NCBI GenBank assembly: GCA_035306725.1
Contig: DATGNN010000298.1
Coordinates: 1 to 17,869 of the forward strand
Length of the DNA stretch: 17,869 nt
Direction: 5' to 3'
Origin: JAAYEB01 sp035306725
Lineage (GTDB): Bacteria > Fibrobacterota > Chitinivibrionia > Chitinivibrionales > Chitinispirillaceae
In this document: one piece after another, positions 1 to 7,897 of the stretch
Layout: each line of letters opens with the position of its first letter
Numbering within the stretch: position 1 is the stretch's first letter
Made by a program: the position numbers and the translations under genes
Notes under the pieces: generated by a model
Databases searched by the model: none
What the model was told of the DNA's origin: nothing
Seen by the model: the letters and a program-made list of their open reading frames with translations, nothing else

Positions 1-1096
1 TGCCGAGCTGGAGAGAAGTCTTGTAATTCAGGAGGAAATGCAGACATATCTGGATTCAATTCTACAGAGTATGGACAATGGAGTAATTGGGATTGATATA
101 TGTGGCAAGATAACTCATTTCAACCGTGCCGCTTCTGAAATAAGCGGATACAATTATGATAACCTTATGGGACGTAAATATACACGGTTTTTTTCAAGTA
201 ATACGGATGGTGAACCAGCACTTGTCCAGGCTTTGAACAGAGGAATAGAACTTAAGCGTAACGAGAAAGTTATATGGCATAAAGATGGTCATCCGGTTCC
301 GGTTTCTTATCAGACAGCTTTGTTAAAAGATAAGAAGGGAAGAAAACTTGGTGCCGTTGAAATATTCAGTGATATTTCGCGGATTAAGGCGCTTGAAGAG
401 GAAATGCAACAGACAAGAACAATGGCTGCTCTTGGAGAAATGTCTGCCACTGTTGCACACGAAATAAGAAATCCCCTGGGGGCAATGGGAATGTGGGCAG
501 GGTTACTTGAGCGTGATTTAGAGCAAGATGACTCGCGAAGAAAGACACTTGGAAAGATAATAGAAGGGCTTTCCAGGTTAAACAAGATCGTGTCAAATCT
601 GCTTGTCTATACACGGCCTGTTAAAGCACAGTTTCGTAAGATACAACTGGAAGCAATTTTAGAGGAAATAGTTGATTTCGTTCAGATTGAAATCGAACGG
701 CTGGGAAGTACTGTCCAGGTTAAAAAAGAGTGGACAAACGAATCGGTATGTGTACTTGCTGATCCGGAAAAAATCGGACAAATTGTTATGAATTTGTGTT
801 TGAATGCTGTTCAGGCTATGGACAATGACGGAGTGCTGACAGTATCTGTTGAAAATCAAAACCATGAGAAGACCGGTTTTATCAGTTTTTCTGTTTCTGA
901 TACTGGCAATGGTATCGGGAGTGATGTTGTTACAAAAATGTTTGATCCTTTTTTCACCACAAAAGAGAACGGGACTGGTTTGGGGTTGGCTATTGTAAAG
1001 AAATTCGTGGAGTTTCATTCCGGATATATAGATGTAAAGAGTTCGGCGCAAAAGGGAACTACTGCAAGGGTATTTTTACCAGTTCTCAAGGAGTAA
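1..1096 (+). CDS. PAS-domain sensor histidine kinase (5' end outside window)
   Basis: This is the sensor of a two-component pair that autophosphorylates on histidine and passes the phosphate to the regulator 9 bp downstream. The frame is open to the window edge, and the residues before the first ATG at 38 read as a coiled-coil-like stretch. A purine-rich sequence lies only about 3 nt before that ATG, so the real start is probably upstream and the gene is partial. Numbering from the ATG at 38: a PAS domain at about 5-115 (N-G-V-I-G-I-D, then a H-F-N-R-A-A core), an H-box with phospho-acceptor H141 in V-A-H-E-I-R-N-P, an N-box at 252-256, a G1 box D288-T-G-N-G, and a G2 box G-T-G-L-G-L from 312. 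No membrane segment is visible in this portion. The H-box region resembles soluble FlrB/AtoS-type kinases, but the signal sensed is unknown. Confidence 0.93.
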   Translation, partial: AELERSLVIQEEMQTYLDSILQSMDNGVIGIDICGKITHFNRAASEISGYNYDNLMGRKYTRFFSSNTDGEPALVQALNRGIELKRNEKVIWHKDGHPVPVSYQTALLKDKKGRKLGAVEIFSDISRIKALEEEMQQTRTMAALGEMSATVAHEIRNPLGAMGMWAGLLERDLEQDDSRRKTLGKIIEGLSRLNKIVSNLLVYTRPVKAQFRKIQLEAILEEIVDFVQIEIERLGSTVQVKKEWTNESVCVLADPEKIGQIVMNLCLNAVQAMDNDGVLTVSVENQNHEKTGFISFSVSDTGNGIGSDVVTKMFDPFFTTKENGTGLGLAIVKKFVEFHSGYIDVKSSAQKGTTARVFLPVLKE

Positions 1097-1105
1097 TGGG
1101 GTTTT

Positions 1106-2464
1106 ATGGTCAAAAAGAGAATACTGGTTGTTGATGACAACGAATTGTTCAGGGATTCTGTAATTGAAACTCTTAACAGGCAAGGGTATGATACCGATGC
1201 GGCAGTTAATGGATTGGATGCATTGGAGAAATTGCCAAATTCAAGATATGATCTTGTTATTTCTGATATGAAAATGCCACGAATGTCTGGAATTGAATTG
1301 CTTGAGAAGATAAAAAATATTGATCCGGATATTCCTTTCTTAATTATTACCGCGTATGGAGCTATAGAAACAGCTGTAGAAGCTATGAAAAAAGGTGCTT
1401 TTGATTTTATTCAGAAATCGGACAACCTGATAAGAGAGCTTGAAATGGCTGTAGAGCGGGCTTTGCAGTATCATCGTCTTGTTAATGAGAATAAAAGACT
1501 TAAAAAAGCCCTCAGGAATCAATGTGACTTTATTGGCGAAAGCAAGAGTCTGTCTGAAGTAAGAAAAGTTATTGAATCTGTTGCAGAAAGCAAGTCGACA
1601 GTCCTTATTACCGGAGAATCCGGAACCGGCAAGGAACTGGTGGCACGTTCTATCCACTATAGCAGCAGACGCAGTAACGGACCATTTATAAAAGTTAATT
1701 GTGCTGCACTTCCGGAAGGGTTGATTGAATCAGAACTGTTCGGACATGAAAAAGGGGCTTTCACAGGAGCTATTAAACAGAAAAAAGGGAAATTTGAGGC
1801 AGCATCAGGAGGTACTCTGTTACTGGATGAGATAGGTGAAATGGCTGCAATTGCTCAGGCAAAACTATTACGTGTATTGCAGGAACGTGAAATAGAAAAA
1901 ATTGGTAGTGAAGAAACAATCGAGATAGATGTCAGGGTAATTGCTACCACTAACCGTCAACTTCAACAGGAAGTTTCCAATGGACGTTTCAGAGAGGATC
2001 TGTTTTATCGTCTTAACGTGTTTCACATCCACTTGCCCCCATTAAGGGAGCGTAAAGATGATCTTGAGAATCTTCTGATGTTCTTTATTGAAAAATACAA
2101 TGATGAAAATGGTTTCAGTGTTGAAGGTGTGGAAAGTGATTGTCTCAGATTGCTGCAAAATTATAACTGGCCCGGAAATATAAGGGAATTGGAAAATGCT
2201 GTTGAGAGGGCTGTTGTTCTGACCCGTACCGGGTTGATAAAACCCGGGTTGTTTGAATTCAGTGAAATAGATGTTAATAATACTGACAACAGCAATGGTT
2301 TTCAACCAGGAATGACAGTTTCTGATATGGAGAAACAACTGATATACAAAACTCTGGAATATTGTAACCAGAATCGTACCAGAGCTGCAGAAATGCTTGG
2401 GATTTCCATAAGAACTTTACGAAATAAACTTCACGAATATGAAAATCAATTTGTGGCGCAATAA
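1106..2464 (+). CDS. NtrC-family sigma-54-dependent response regulator
   Basis: This is the cognate regulator of the upstream kinase and activates RNA polymerase carrying sigma-54. An N-terminal receiver (about 1-120) has acidic D10/D11, phospho-acceptor D54, T82 and K104. A sigma-54 AAA+ domain (about 140-375) has Walker A G170-E-S-G-T-G-K-E, the sigma-54 contact loop G-A-F-T-G-A at 217-222 and Walker B ending L-L-L-D241-E. A C-terminal Fis-type helix-turn-helix lies at about 423-445 (R-A-A-E-M-L-G-I-S-I-R-T-L-R). At 452 residues it is a typical full-length NtrC-like protein. The Shine-Dalgarno AAGGAG overlaps the kinase stop codon, so the two genes are probably translated from one mRNA. Likely targets (flagellar, envelope or acetoacetate-type genes) cannot be decided. 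I found no convincing sigma-54 promoter in the window. Confidence 0.96.
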   Translation: MVKKRILVVDDNELFRDSVIETLNRQGYDTDAAVNGLDALEKLPNSRYDLVISDMKMPRMSGIELLEKIKNIDPDIPFLIITAYGAIETAVEAMKKGAFDFIQKSDNLIRELEMAVERALQYHRLVNENKRLKKALRNQCDFIGESKSLSEVRKVIESVAESKSTVLITGESGTGKELVARSIHYSSRRSNGPFIKVNCAALPEGLIESELFGHEKGAFTGAIKQKKGKFEAASGGTLLLDEIGEMAAIAQAKLLRVLQEREIEKIGSEETIEIDVRVIATTNRQLQQEVSNGRFREDLFYRLNVFHIHLPPLRERKDDLENLLMFFIEKYNDENGFSVEGVESDCLRLLQNYNWPGNIRELENAVERAVVLTRTGLIKPGLFEFSEIDVNNTDNSNGFQPGMTVSDMEKQLIYKTLEYCNQNRTRAAEMLGISIRTLRNKLHEYENQFVAQ

Positions 2465-2498
2465 CAGCATTCCTCAGTTAGGTTATGAATTAATGCTG
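2465..2498 (+). other. Intergenic inverted repeat after the response regulator gene
   Basis: CAGCATT at 2465-2471 is the perfect reverse complement of AATGCTG at 2492-2498, with 20 nt between, directly after the stop codon. It could fold in RNA as a 7-bp hairpin. No T-run follows, so it is more likely an mRNA processing or partial attenuation structure than a complete intrinsic terminator. It separates the two-component genes from the GGDEF gene. Confidence 0.4.
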
Positions 2499-2540
2499 AC
2501 AGCAACGCAAGGTTGGATTTATCTTTGAAAAGGGATAAAT

Positions 2541-3926
2541 ATGAAGGTATTTAACACACAATCGATAATATTCAAAACCGCAATAATATATGTTTTTCTT
2601 ACCATATTAAACGTTTCAATTTTTGTGCTTATGGTTTTCGAGAATCAGCTTGATCTTATAGCTGAAAACGCCATATTAAACAGTCAGCATACAGGTTCAA
2701 GTCTTAAATACAGAATAGACAACATTTTAAATATGGAAAAAGATCTTTCCAGTGTACATATTAACAAAATAATAAAAGAAGCCGGGTTGCTGGGAATAAA
2801 CAATATCACACTTTACAATGAAAATGGAAAGGTTTTTGTAAATATTATTAATAATAAAATAGTCGGCAAAAAAGTAGCAGATCTGAGCGACTTGAAAATG
2901 ATTAATATGGCAATTACAAAACAGAGTTTTGAAGATAAGCTTTTCTACCATTCTGTAAACAGGAAGGAACGGTCGATAACATTATACATTCCTTTTGGTT
3001 ATTCTAAAAGTGAAATCGGAGTGGCTTCAATTGTTCTGCAGATGAAAGATATTGATCGACATATGTCGTATCTATACCGCCAGTGTTTTCTGATAGGTTT
3101 ATTGGTAACAATTATTCATGTTTTGTTTGCTGTTTTTATATCGAAAATAATACTGTTACCATTGCGCAAGTTGAATGAGGCTACGCAAATGATATCACAG
3201 GGAAACCTTAATGTACGGGTACCTATTACAGGTTATGATGAAATTGGCCAGTTGGCTTCATCATTCAATGAAATGGGAGTTGCGATACAGAGAATGCGGG
3301 ATGAAGCAAAGGGTGCCAATCCCTTAACTGGTTTACCGGGAAATCTGGTAATTGCCAAATACATTGATAAATGCCTTGAGTCTCAAAAACCTGTTTGTGT
3401 TCTGTATTGTGATCTGGATAATTTCAAAGCCTATAACGATAAATATGGCTTTACAAAAGGTGATGAAGCACTACTTTACACACGGGATTGCCTTGTGGAA
3501 GCGGGCAGGCATAAAGGTGGTAATGATATATTTATAGGGCATGAAGGTGGTGATGATTTTGTTGTAGTAATTGGCTACCAGTTCTGGGAAGAGTATACCA
3601 AAACTTTTATAATGAATTTTGACAGGAATATATATCAGTTTTACAATAATACAGATAAACGCAATGGATATATTGAATCAGTTAACAGAAAAGGTGAGGG
3701 GCAGCGTTTCCCGCTCATGAGTGTTTCTGTGGCTGCCGTAACAAACATGCAAAGAGCATTTCGAAGGCATGCTGAGATTATTACAGTTGCTGCAGAAGTT
3801 AAAAAGTATGTAAAAAGTATGGATGGGTCTTGTTATGCTATAGATCGCAGGAGTGGACCTGTAAGTCCTACACAGTTGATAAATCAGGATATGATTACTC
3901 GTGCCCGCAGAAGCATGAGGCAATAA
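2541..3926 (+). CDS. Membrane HAMP-GGDEF protein (GGDDF variant), putative diguanylate cyclase
   Basis: This is probably an inner-membrane sensor that makes, or once made, cyclic di-GMP. A membrane segment lies at about 11-33, followed by a roughly 145-residue extracytoplasmic sensor region (about 35-180), a second membrane segment at about 181-205 and a HAMP linker (about 203-255). The GGDEF-type domain starts at N-P-L-T-G-L-P-G (260-267). Within it are the metal-binding-type D291 in C-D-L-D-N-F-K, N299, D308 in the G-D turn, and the signature G-G-D-D-F at 336-340 in place of GGDEF/GGEEF. Retention of D308 argues against the hybrid cGAMP-type cyclases that carry Ser there. No RxxD inhibitory site is visible at the expected place, so product inhibition may be absent. 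The start is preceded by AAAGGGAT. Catalytic activity is uncertain because the fourth signature residue is Asp. Confidence 0.88.
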   Translation: MKVFNTQSIIFKTAIIYVFLTILNVSIFVLMVFENQLDLIAENAILNSQHTGSSLKYRIDNILNMEKDLSSVHINKIIKEAGLLGINNITLYNENGKVFVNIINNKIVGKKVADLSDLKMINMAITKQSFEDKLFYHSVNRKERSITLYIPFGYSKSEIGVASIVLQMKDIDRHMSYLYRQCFLIGLLVTIIHVLFAVFISKIILLPLRKLNEATQMISQGNLNVRVPITGYDEIGQLASSFNEMGVAIQRMRDEAKGANPLTGLPGNLVIAKYIDKCLESQKPVCVLYCDLDNFKAYNDKYGFTKGDEALLYTRDCLVEAGRHKGGNDIFIGHEGGDDFVVVIGYQFWEEYTKTFIMNFDRNIYQFYNNTDKRNGYIESVNRKGEGQRFPLMSVSVAAVTNMQRAFRRHAEIITVAAEVKKYVKSMDGSCYAIDRRSGPVSPTQLINQDMITRARRSMRQ

Positions 3927-3928
3927 AA

Positions 3929-5503
3929 ATGAGTTCAACGTTGAAATATGTATCAGTTCTGATCCTTTTGGGTTTTACCATATTGTTTAATATCGTTCTT
4001 GTAGATATAAGGTTTGGTGAAATCAACTATCTTCTCGGTAAAATCGCTTCAAGAGACAGAATTTCAAATACGTTCAGCATAGTCGCAAAATACGAACTTA
4101 TAAAACGAAGAATGCTTTTTGGAGAAGATCAAAATTCTGATTATGAACTCGAAGCAAAAATTCAGGCTCTGACATCAGGAAATCAGTTCGAAAATCAGAG
4201 AATACCTATCGAGAAGAAAATTTATCAGATACCGATTCGTTTGACACTGAATACTATTCGCTTGTTGTTGGGAAAATCAATCATAAATACAAAAGAAGAT
4301 GACAAGGTACTGGAAGTACTGGAAATAGCTTATTTCCTGGAAAGAAACAGAAAATATAAGGAAGCTTTGAATCTTTACGATGAGGTTCTTTCTACTTCAT
4401 CGATAACACCACGGTTACAGGCAGCTATTCTGGTTCACAAAGCATATTGCTTTTCAATGATCAGTAATTATGACAAGGCAAAACAGATATATGAAATTGT
4501 AATAAGCAATTATCCGGAAACCGATGAAGGGATTTTATCCTGGAAACTTCTTGACTTTATACAATCTATGGAAAATGAACGGAAAAAACTGGAAAAAACC
4601 AGACTGCCTAAAATTGAAAAAGCCAGACAGTTTTATCTTTTAATGGATTTTAGAAATGCGATTAAAAACTACTCGATGTTTCTTGAAAACGGGAAAGTTC
4701 GAAAAGATTTGACATCAGAAGCACGGTATTTCAAGGGAAGAGCTCATGAGGAACTGGGTGAAAATGAGGATGCCATGATGGAATATAGAATCGTAATGAA
4801 AATAGACAAAACAGAAAAATGGGCAAAACAGGCTAATCGACGGATGTTAATGCTCGGAGAGTTTTATAATCAGCACAAACAGATTGCTGAGGAAGCTCGT
4901 CGTAAGCTTGAAGCATATCAGGATAAAATATTTACGGAAAGTGTAGATAAATATAAGGGGTTTCTAACCAGAAGTTCAATTAAAGCTGAGTTACTCAGTA
5001 AAGTTGGTGTAAACGATTTTGTTGCTATCCCCAATGACAGTATTCTCAAAATGATTGATCAGATTGGAAATATGGAATCGTCAGAAGAAACTGTTACTGT
5101 AATGCGTAGTGAGCAGCGAAACAATAAAGTGCTGCCTAAACAGAGTACAATAAGTGATGCACAAATGCGTGAACTGGAACGAAAAAAACTGCTTGTTCAA
5201 AATCCATACAGAAAACCGGAAGCACTTAAACAGGTGATTGATGAACGGAAAAATGAATTGAGATATGTCTATAATAAACGTTTAAGGGCAGGTATAAAGA
5301 TTTCCGGAAAGATGGTCGTAAAAATACGAATCAGGCCGGATGGAGGGATAGAGAACGCTGAAATTTTACAGTCGAATCTGGGTGATCAAAAATTTGAACA
5401 TGAGATAGTACAAAGAATTCATAACTGGAAATTCAAAGCAGTTCCTGACAGTCTGGGAGAATTAACAGTTAATTATCCGTTTGAGTTTGATGGGGAAATG
5501 TAA
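3929..5503 (+). CDS. Membrane-anchored TPR protein with TonB/AgmX-like C-terminal domain
   Basis: This is a 524-residue protein of unknown specific role. I place the start at the ATG at 3929, with GAGG 8 nt upstream and 2 bp after the GGDEF gene stop. A longer in-frame start at 3830 would run through the end of that gene. There is one membrane segment at about 6-26 and no signal cleavage site. Helical TPR-like repeats occupy about 125-330 (for example Y-K-E-A-L-N-L-Y-D-E-V-L, then Y-D-K-A-K-Q-I-Y-E-I-V, then F-R-N-A-I-K-N-Y). A charged linker covers about 330-435. A TonB-type C-terminal domain spans about 440-522 (K-I-R-I-R-P-D-G-G-I-E-N-A-E, ending W-K-F-K-A-V-P and P-F-E-F). The body is therefore probably periplasmic, with the C-terminus touching a partner at the outer membrane or cell wall. 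No ExbB/ExbD genes are adjacent. The layout resembles TonB-family/AgmX proteins of myxobacterial or Fibrobacter-like envelopes, but this is inference. Confidence 0.8.
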   Translation: MSSTLKYVSVLILLGFTILFNIVLVDIRFGEINYLLGKIASRDRISNTFSIVAKYELIKRRMLFGEDQNSDYELEAKIQALTSGNQFENQRIPIEKKIYQIPIRLTLNTIRLLLGKSIINTKEDDKVLEVLEIAYFLERNRKYKEALNLYDEVLSTSSITPRLQAAILVHKAYCFSMISNYDKAKQIYEIVISNYPETDEGILSWKLLDFIQSMENERKKLEKTRLPKIEKARQFYLLMDFRNAIKNYSMFLENGKVRKDLTSEARYFKGRAHEELGENEDAMMEYRIVMKIDKTEKWAKQANRRMLMLGEFYNQHKQIAEEARRKLEAYQDKIFTESVDKYKGFLTRSSIKAELLSKVGVNDFVAIPNDSILKMIDQIGNMESSEETVTVMRSEQRNNKVLPKQSTISDAQMRELERKKLLVQNPYRKPEALKQVIDERKNELRYVYNKRLRAGIKISGKMVVKIRIRPDGGIENAEILQSNLGDQKFEHEIVQRIHNWKFKAVPDSLGELTVNYPFEFDGEM

Positions 5504-5520
5504 TAATGAAATAACTGAGT

Positions 5521-5536
5521 CAGGAATAAATTCCTG
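5521..5536. terminator. Palindrome between convergent genes, possible bidirectional terminator
   Basis: CAGGAA and TTCCTG form a 6-bp stem around TAAA, 17 bp after the TPR/TonB gene stop and 43 bp beyond the stop of the convergent PfkB-family gene. The position suits a shared terminator. There is no clean T-run on either side, so this is a weak call. Confidence 0.4.
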
Positions 5537-5579
5537 CATATTTGGTGTGTAAAAAGTTGTTTCCCCCATGACAGCAAAA

Positions 5580-6518
5580 TCAGACAACAATATCTGAAGA
5601 TACAGGAAGTGAATTTATTCCTCCACCCTTTATCCCTTTATACAAAGCAACTGAGTTGGCCAGTCGTGCAGCAGTAAAGGGATCGTATCCTCGGGCTATG
5701 CAGTGTAAAAACCCTCCATTGAAAGCACTTCCAATAAGAGTAAGATTAGAAACTGGTTCTGAGCATTTTTCCTGAGAAATTTCCTCAATTTTCCCATCAT
5801 ATCCAACCAGACAGCCTTCAGATCCCATTTTAACAACAACAATTGAGACACCTCTGTCCCAGAGGAATCCTACGATATCCAGCGGACGTTCATAACCAAA
5901 CAGTGCTTTGGATTCATCGGGAGAAGAAGGGAAAATGACATCAATTAACGGAAGAACACTCCATAGGCTTTCTTTTGAGTCATCAAGTGACCACCGTTGA
6001 AGTCTGAGATTCGGGTCGTACGCAACCATGATATTATGGCTATGTGCAAATTGAAATGCCTTGAAAATTGTATGTCGCGAAGCTTTTGAAACTGACTGCA
6101 ATTCGCTGGAAGCATATACGATTTTACAATTCTCAATGAGATCATCATAAATCATTGACGGGGAGATATATTGGGCTGCAGAACCAGGACGATGGATGAG
6201 ATATTCTCTTTGATCAGGATAACGTGAACTGGTGAAATAGATGCCATTATAACCCTGACTTGTAATTACATGGTCGATATTAATACCCTGAGCAAGAAGT
6301 TGTTCCCGGATCGTGGCGTGAAATGGATCCCGTGCAACTGCTGATATGAACGAAACACCGGAACCAAGTCGGGCAGCTGTAGCTGCAACGATTATATCAG
6401 CTCCCCCAATATCTTTTTCGAATGTATTACAAAGACAAATATCCCCGTTGCACCTGAATTCAATATAGCATTCTCCTATTACGAGCAAATCATAATCTCT
6501 GATATGAATTGGTTTCAT
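5580..6518 (-). CDS. PfkB/KdgK-like sugar kinase homologue lacking the catalytic aspartate
   Basis: This is a 312-residue ribokinase-fold protein closest in layout to 2-keto-3-deoxygluconate kinases. Visible family features are V-I-G-E at the first strand (13-16), G-G-A-D at 38-41, the substrate-loop R110-P-G-S-A-A, D168-P-N-L-R, and K230-M-G-S-E-G-C. The C-terminal signature, normally D-T-x-G-A-G-D, reads N258-L-T-L-I-G-S264. The catalytic base Asp is Ser and the first anion-hole Gly is Leu. The Asn of the N-terminal GGAxxN substrate motif is Ile (43). The frame is otherwise intact and full length, so this looks like a maintained non-catalytic or altered protein rather than a decayed gene. 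It lies 63 bp downstream of the ADP-ribosylglycohydrolase gene on the same strand. The ATG has AAGGG about 9 nt upstream. Its ligand is unknown. Confidence 0.85.
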   Translation of the reverse strand: MKPIHIRDYDLLVIGECYIEFRCNGDICLCNTFEKDIGGADIIVAATAARLGSGVSFISAVARDPFHATIREQLLAQGINIDHVITSQGYNGIYFTSSRYPDQREYLIHRPGSAAQYISPSMIYDDLIENCKIVYASSELQSVSKASRHTIFKAFQFAHSHNIMVAYDPNLRLQRWSLDDSKESLWSVLPLIDVIFPSSPDESKALFGYERPLDIVGFLWDRGVSIVVVKMGSEGCLVGYDGKIEEISQEKCSEPVSNLTLIGSAFNGGFLHCIARGYDPFTAARLANSVALYKGIKGGGINSLPVSSDIVV

Positions 6519-6581
6519 TCTGTATCAGCCCTTACTTTTCTTATTTTATGTACGATTCATTTATTATTTGAAAGTGTTTGA

Positions 6582-7538
6582 TCAGGCATTGCTAATCACA
6601 ATTTCTGAAAATTTTCTGATCAGGTTCTCGATTTCTCTTTTTCTGGCAAGCGATTGAATAATCTCTTGTGGTACATCATCAAGATTATATACCAGGCCGG
6701 CAAGTCCACCAGCAACAGTACCTGTTGTATCTGTTTCCAGACCAAGATTTGTTGCAGAATGAAGTATCTGGTAGGTAGAATCATTTTTAATAAAGCACCA
6801 TATTGCAGCTTCAAGTGTTTCGACTATATAACCTGAGGAATGTATTTCGTTTTCATTCAATGAAAGCAATTCAAGAGAAAAAATTCTCATATAATGACAT
6901 AATTCATTTTTAAATTGATCAAATCTGTTGTAATACTCCAAAGTTTTTGAAACTGCAGACCGGAGAGCTTCCTCTTTATTGTTATTATTAATAAGTTCCA
7001 AAACCAGAAGAGAATAAAGACCACATCCTATAAGAGTTCTTGGGTGCGAGTGGGTCAGAGATGAAATATCATGAATTTTTTTCATGAAATCATCTAAATT
7101 TTCGTTATGGAAAAAAATAGCAGCCGGCAGCATGCGCATAAGAGAGCCATTCCCGTTATCATCATCAGAATCACAACCACAACAGGAAACCGATCCTTCA
7201 GAATGTAATCTGTCCAATGCCAGGCAGGTAGTTAATCCTGCATCGAAAACATATCCAAGCGCGGTCCAATAGCCCTCAAAAAGCCATTTGCAATAAGTTT
7301 CTGCAAGATGGTTCAGATCGTAGCCGCTGCAAAGGCTTTCTGTTGTGCATAGAATAATTGAGCTGTCATCAGACCATGTTCCTACAGGATGATCAAACCT
7401 TCCGTACCCTAAAAGATTTTTCACAGAGCACAGAGAGTTTTCGTGCCTTGATGTGTACTCAATAGGTACTCCCATGGCATCTCCCAGAATTGCACCAAGC
7501 ATTGAAGATCTGATTTTGTTTGCTAAATCCATTTTCAT
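6582..7538 (-). CDS. ADP-ribosylglycohydrolase (DraG/ARH) family protein
   Basis: The family removes ADP-ribose from proteins or small molecules using a two-magnesium centre. With the start I prefer (ATG, first base 7538; ATG at 7532 is equally possible) the protein has 318 residues. It opens with I-R-S-S-M-L-G-A-I-L-G-D-A-M-G-V-P-I-E-Y, typical of the family. Metal ligands are likely in W-S-D57-D58-S and near the C-terminus in G-L-E268-T-D270-T-T-G-T-V-A-G-G. The middle has G-N-G-S-L-M-R (129-135) and S-L-T-H-S-H-P. The usual DTD is ETD here, and a Cys-rich C-C-G-C precedes the GNGSLMR motif. A GTG-initiated frame reaching 7643 exists, but the added 35 residues look like translated AT-rich noncoding DNA, and neither start has a strong ribosome site. 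No ADP-ribosyltransferase partner is visible. The PfkB-like gene follows 63 bp downstream, probably in one transcript. Confidence 0.9.
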   Translation of the reverse strand: MKMDLANKIRSSMLGAILGDAMGVPIEYTSRHENSLCSVKNLLGYGRFDHPVGTWSDDSSIILCTTESLCSGYDLNHLAETYCKWLFEGYWTALGYVFDAGLTTCLALDRLHSEGSVSCCGCDSDDDNGNGSLMRMLPAAIFFHNENLDDFMKKIHDISSLTHSHPRTLIGCGLYSLLVLELINNNNKEEALRSAVSKTLEYYNRFDQFKNELCHYMRIFSLELLSLNENEIHSSGYIVETLEAAIWCFIKNDSTYQILHSATNLGLETDTTGTVAGGLAGLVYNLDDVPQEIIQSLARKREIENLIRKFSEIVISNA

Positions 7539-7897
7539 AATAATACAATACAATTTAAGTATTCGCACAAAAAAATATATGTTGCAGTAATTTTTTGCAT
7601 GATCCTGTAGAAAATTGTTCAGATAAAGTAAGGGATTGTTCACTTCGGACAGGATATTAGTTATTTTGATGTGCTAAAAAGAGAGTGGCACCTGGCAGAA
7701 AGGTTTTTTTGGATGTGATAGTAATATCTACTATGTTTTTCCGGTATCGTTACCGTAATCGATGATCATAATTGTCGGTTAATGAGCAGTTCCTTCTGCT
7801 CTTTAATCAATATTTATGACAAATATCGACAAAAAAAATTGTATAAATAAAATCGTTACTATTCAGGTATTAATTAAATTAAATCAGGAAATCGCAG
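7539..7897. promoter_or_regulatory. Divergent intergenic region with clustered short inverted repeats
   Basis: This 359-bp spacer must hold promoters for the minus-strand pair and for pdxB. I see three short perfect inverted repeats: CGGTA/TACCG around TCGT (7742-7755), GAGCAG/CTGCTC around TTCCTT followed by TTT (7784-7801), and ATATTT/AAATAT (7810-7826). A TATAAA at 7842-7847 could be a -10 for pdxB, but no well-spaced -35 was found. The pdxB ribosome site is AGGA ahead of the ATG at 7898. No open frame here looks real. Confidence 0.45.

Noticed and set aside
3830..3928. Longer start for the TPR/TonB protein
   Set aside because: It would overlap the GGDEF gene by about 97 bp and add a non-hydrophobic tail ahead of the membrane segment; the ATG at 3929 has a GAGG site at the right distance.
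7539..7643. GTG-initiated 35-residue N-terminal extension of the ADP-ribosylglycohydrolase
   Set aside because: The extension reads like translated AT-rich spacer, has no ribosome site, and the family normally begins close to the I-R-x-x-x-L-G-x-x-x-G-D motif.
7687..7702. TGGCAC as the -24 element of a sigma-54 promoter, suggested by the NtrC-type regulator
   Set aside because: The matching TTGC -12 element is absent at the required spacing; AGAA is found there.
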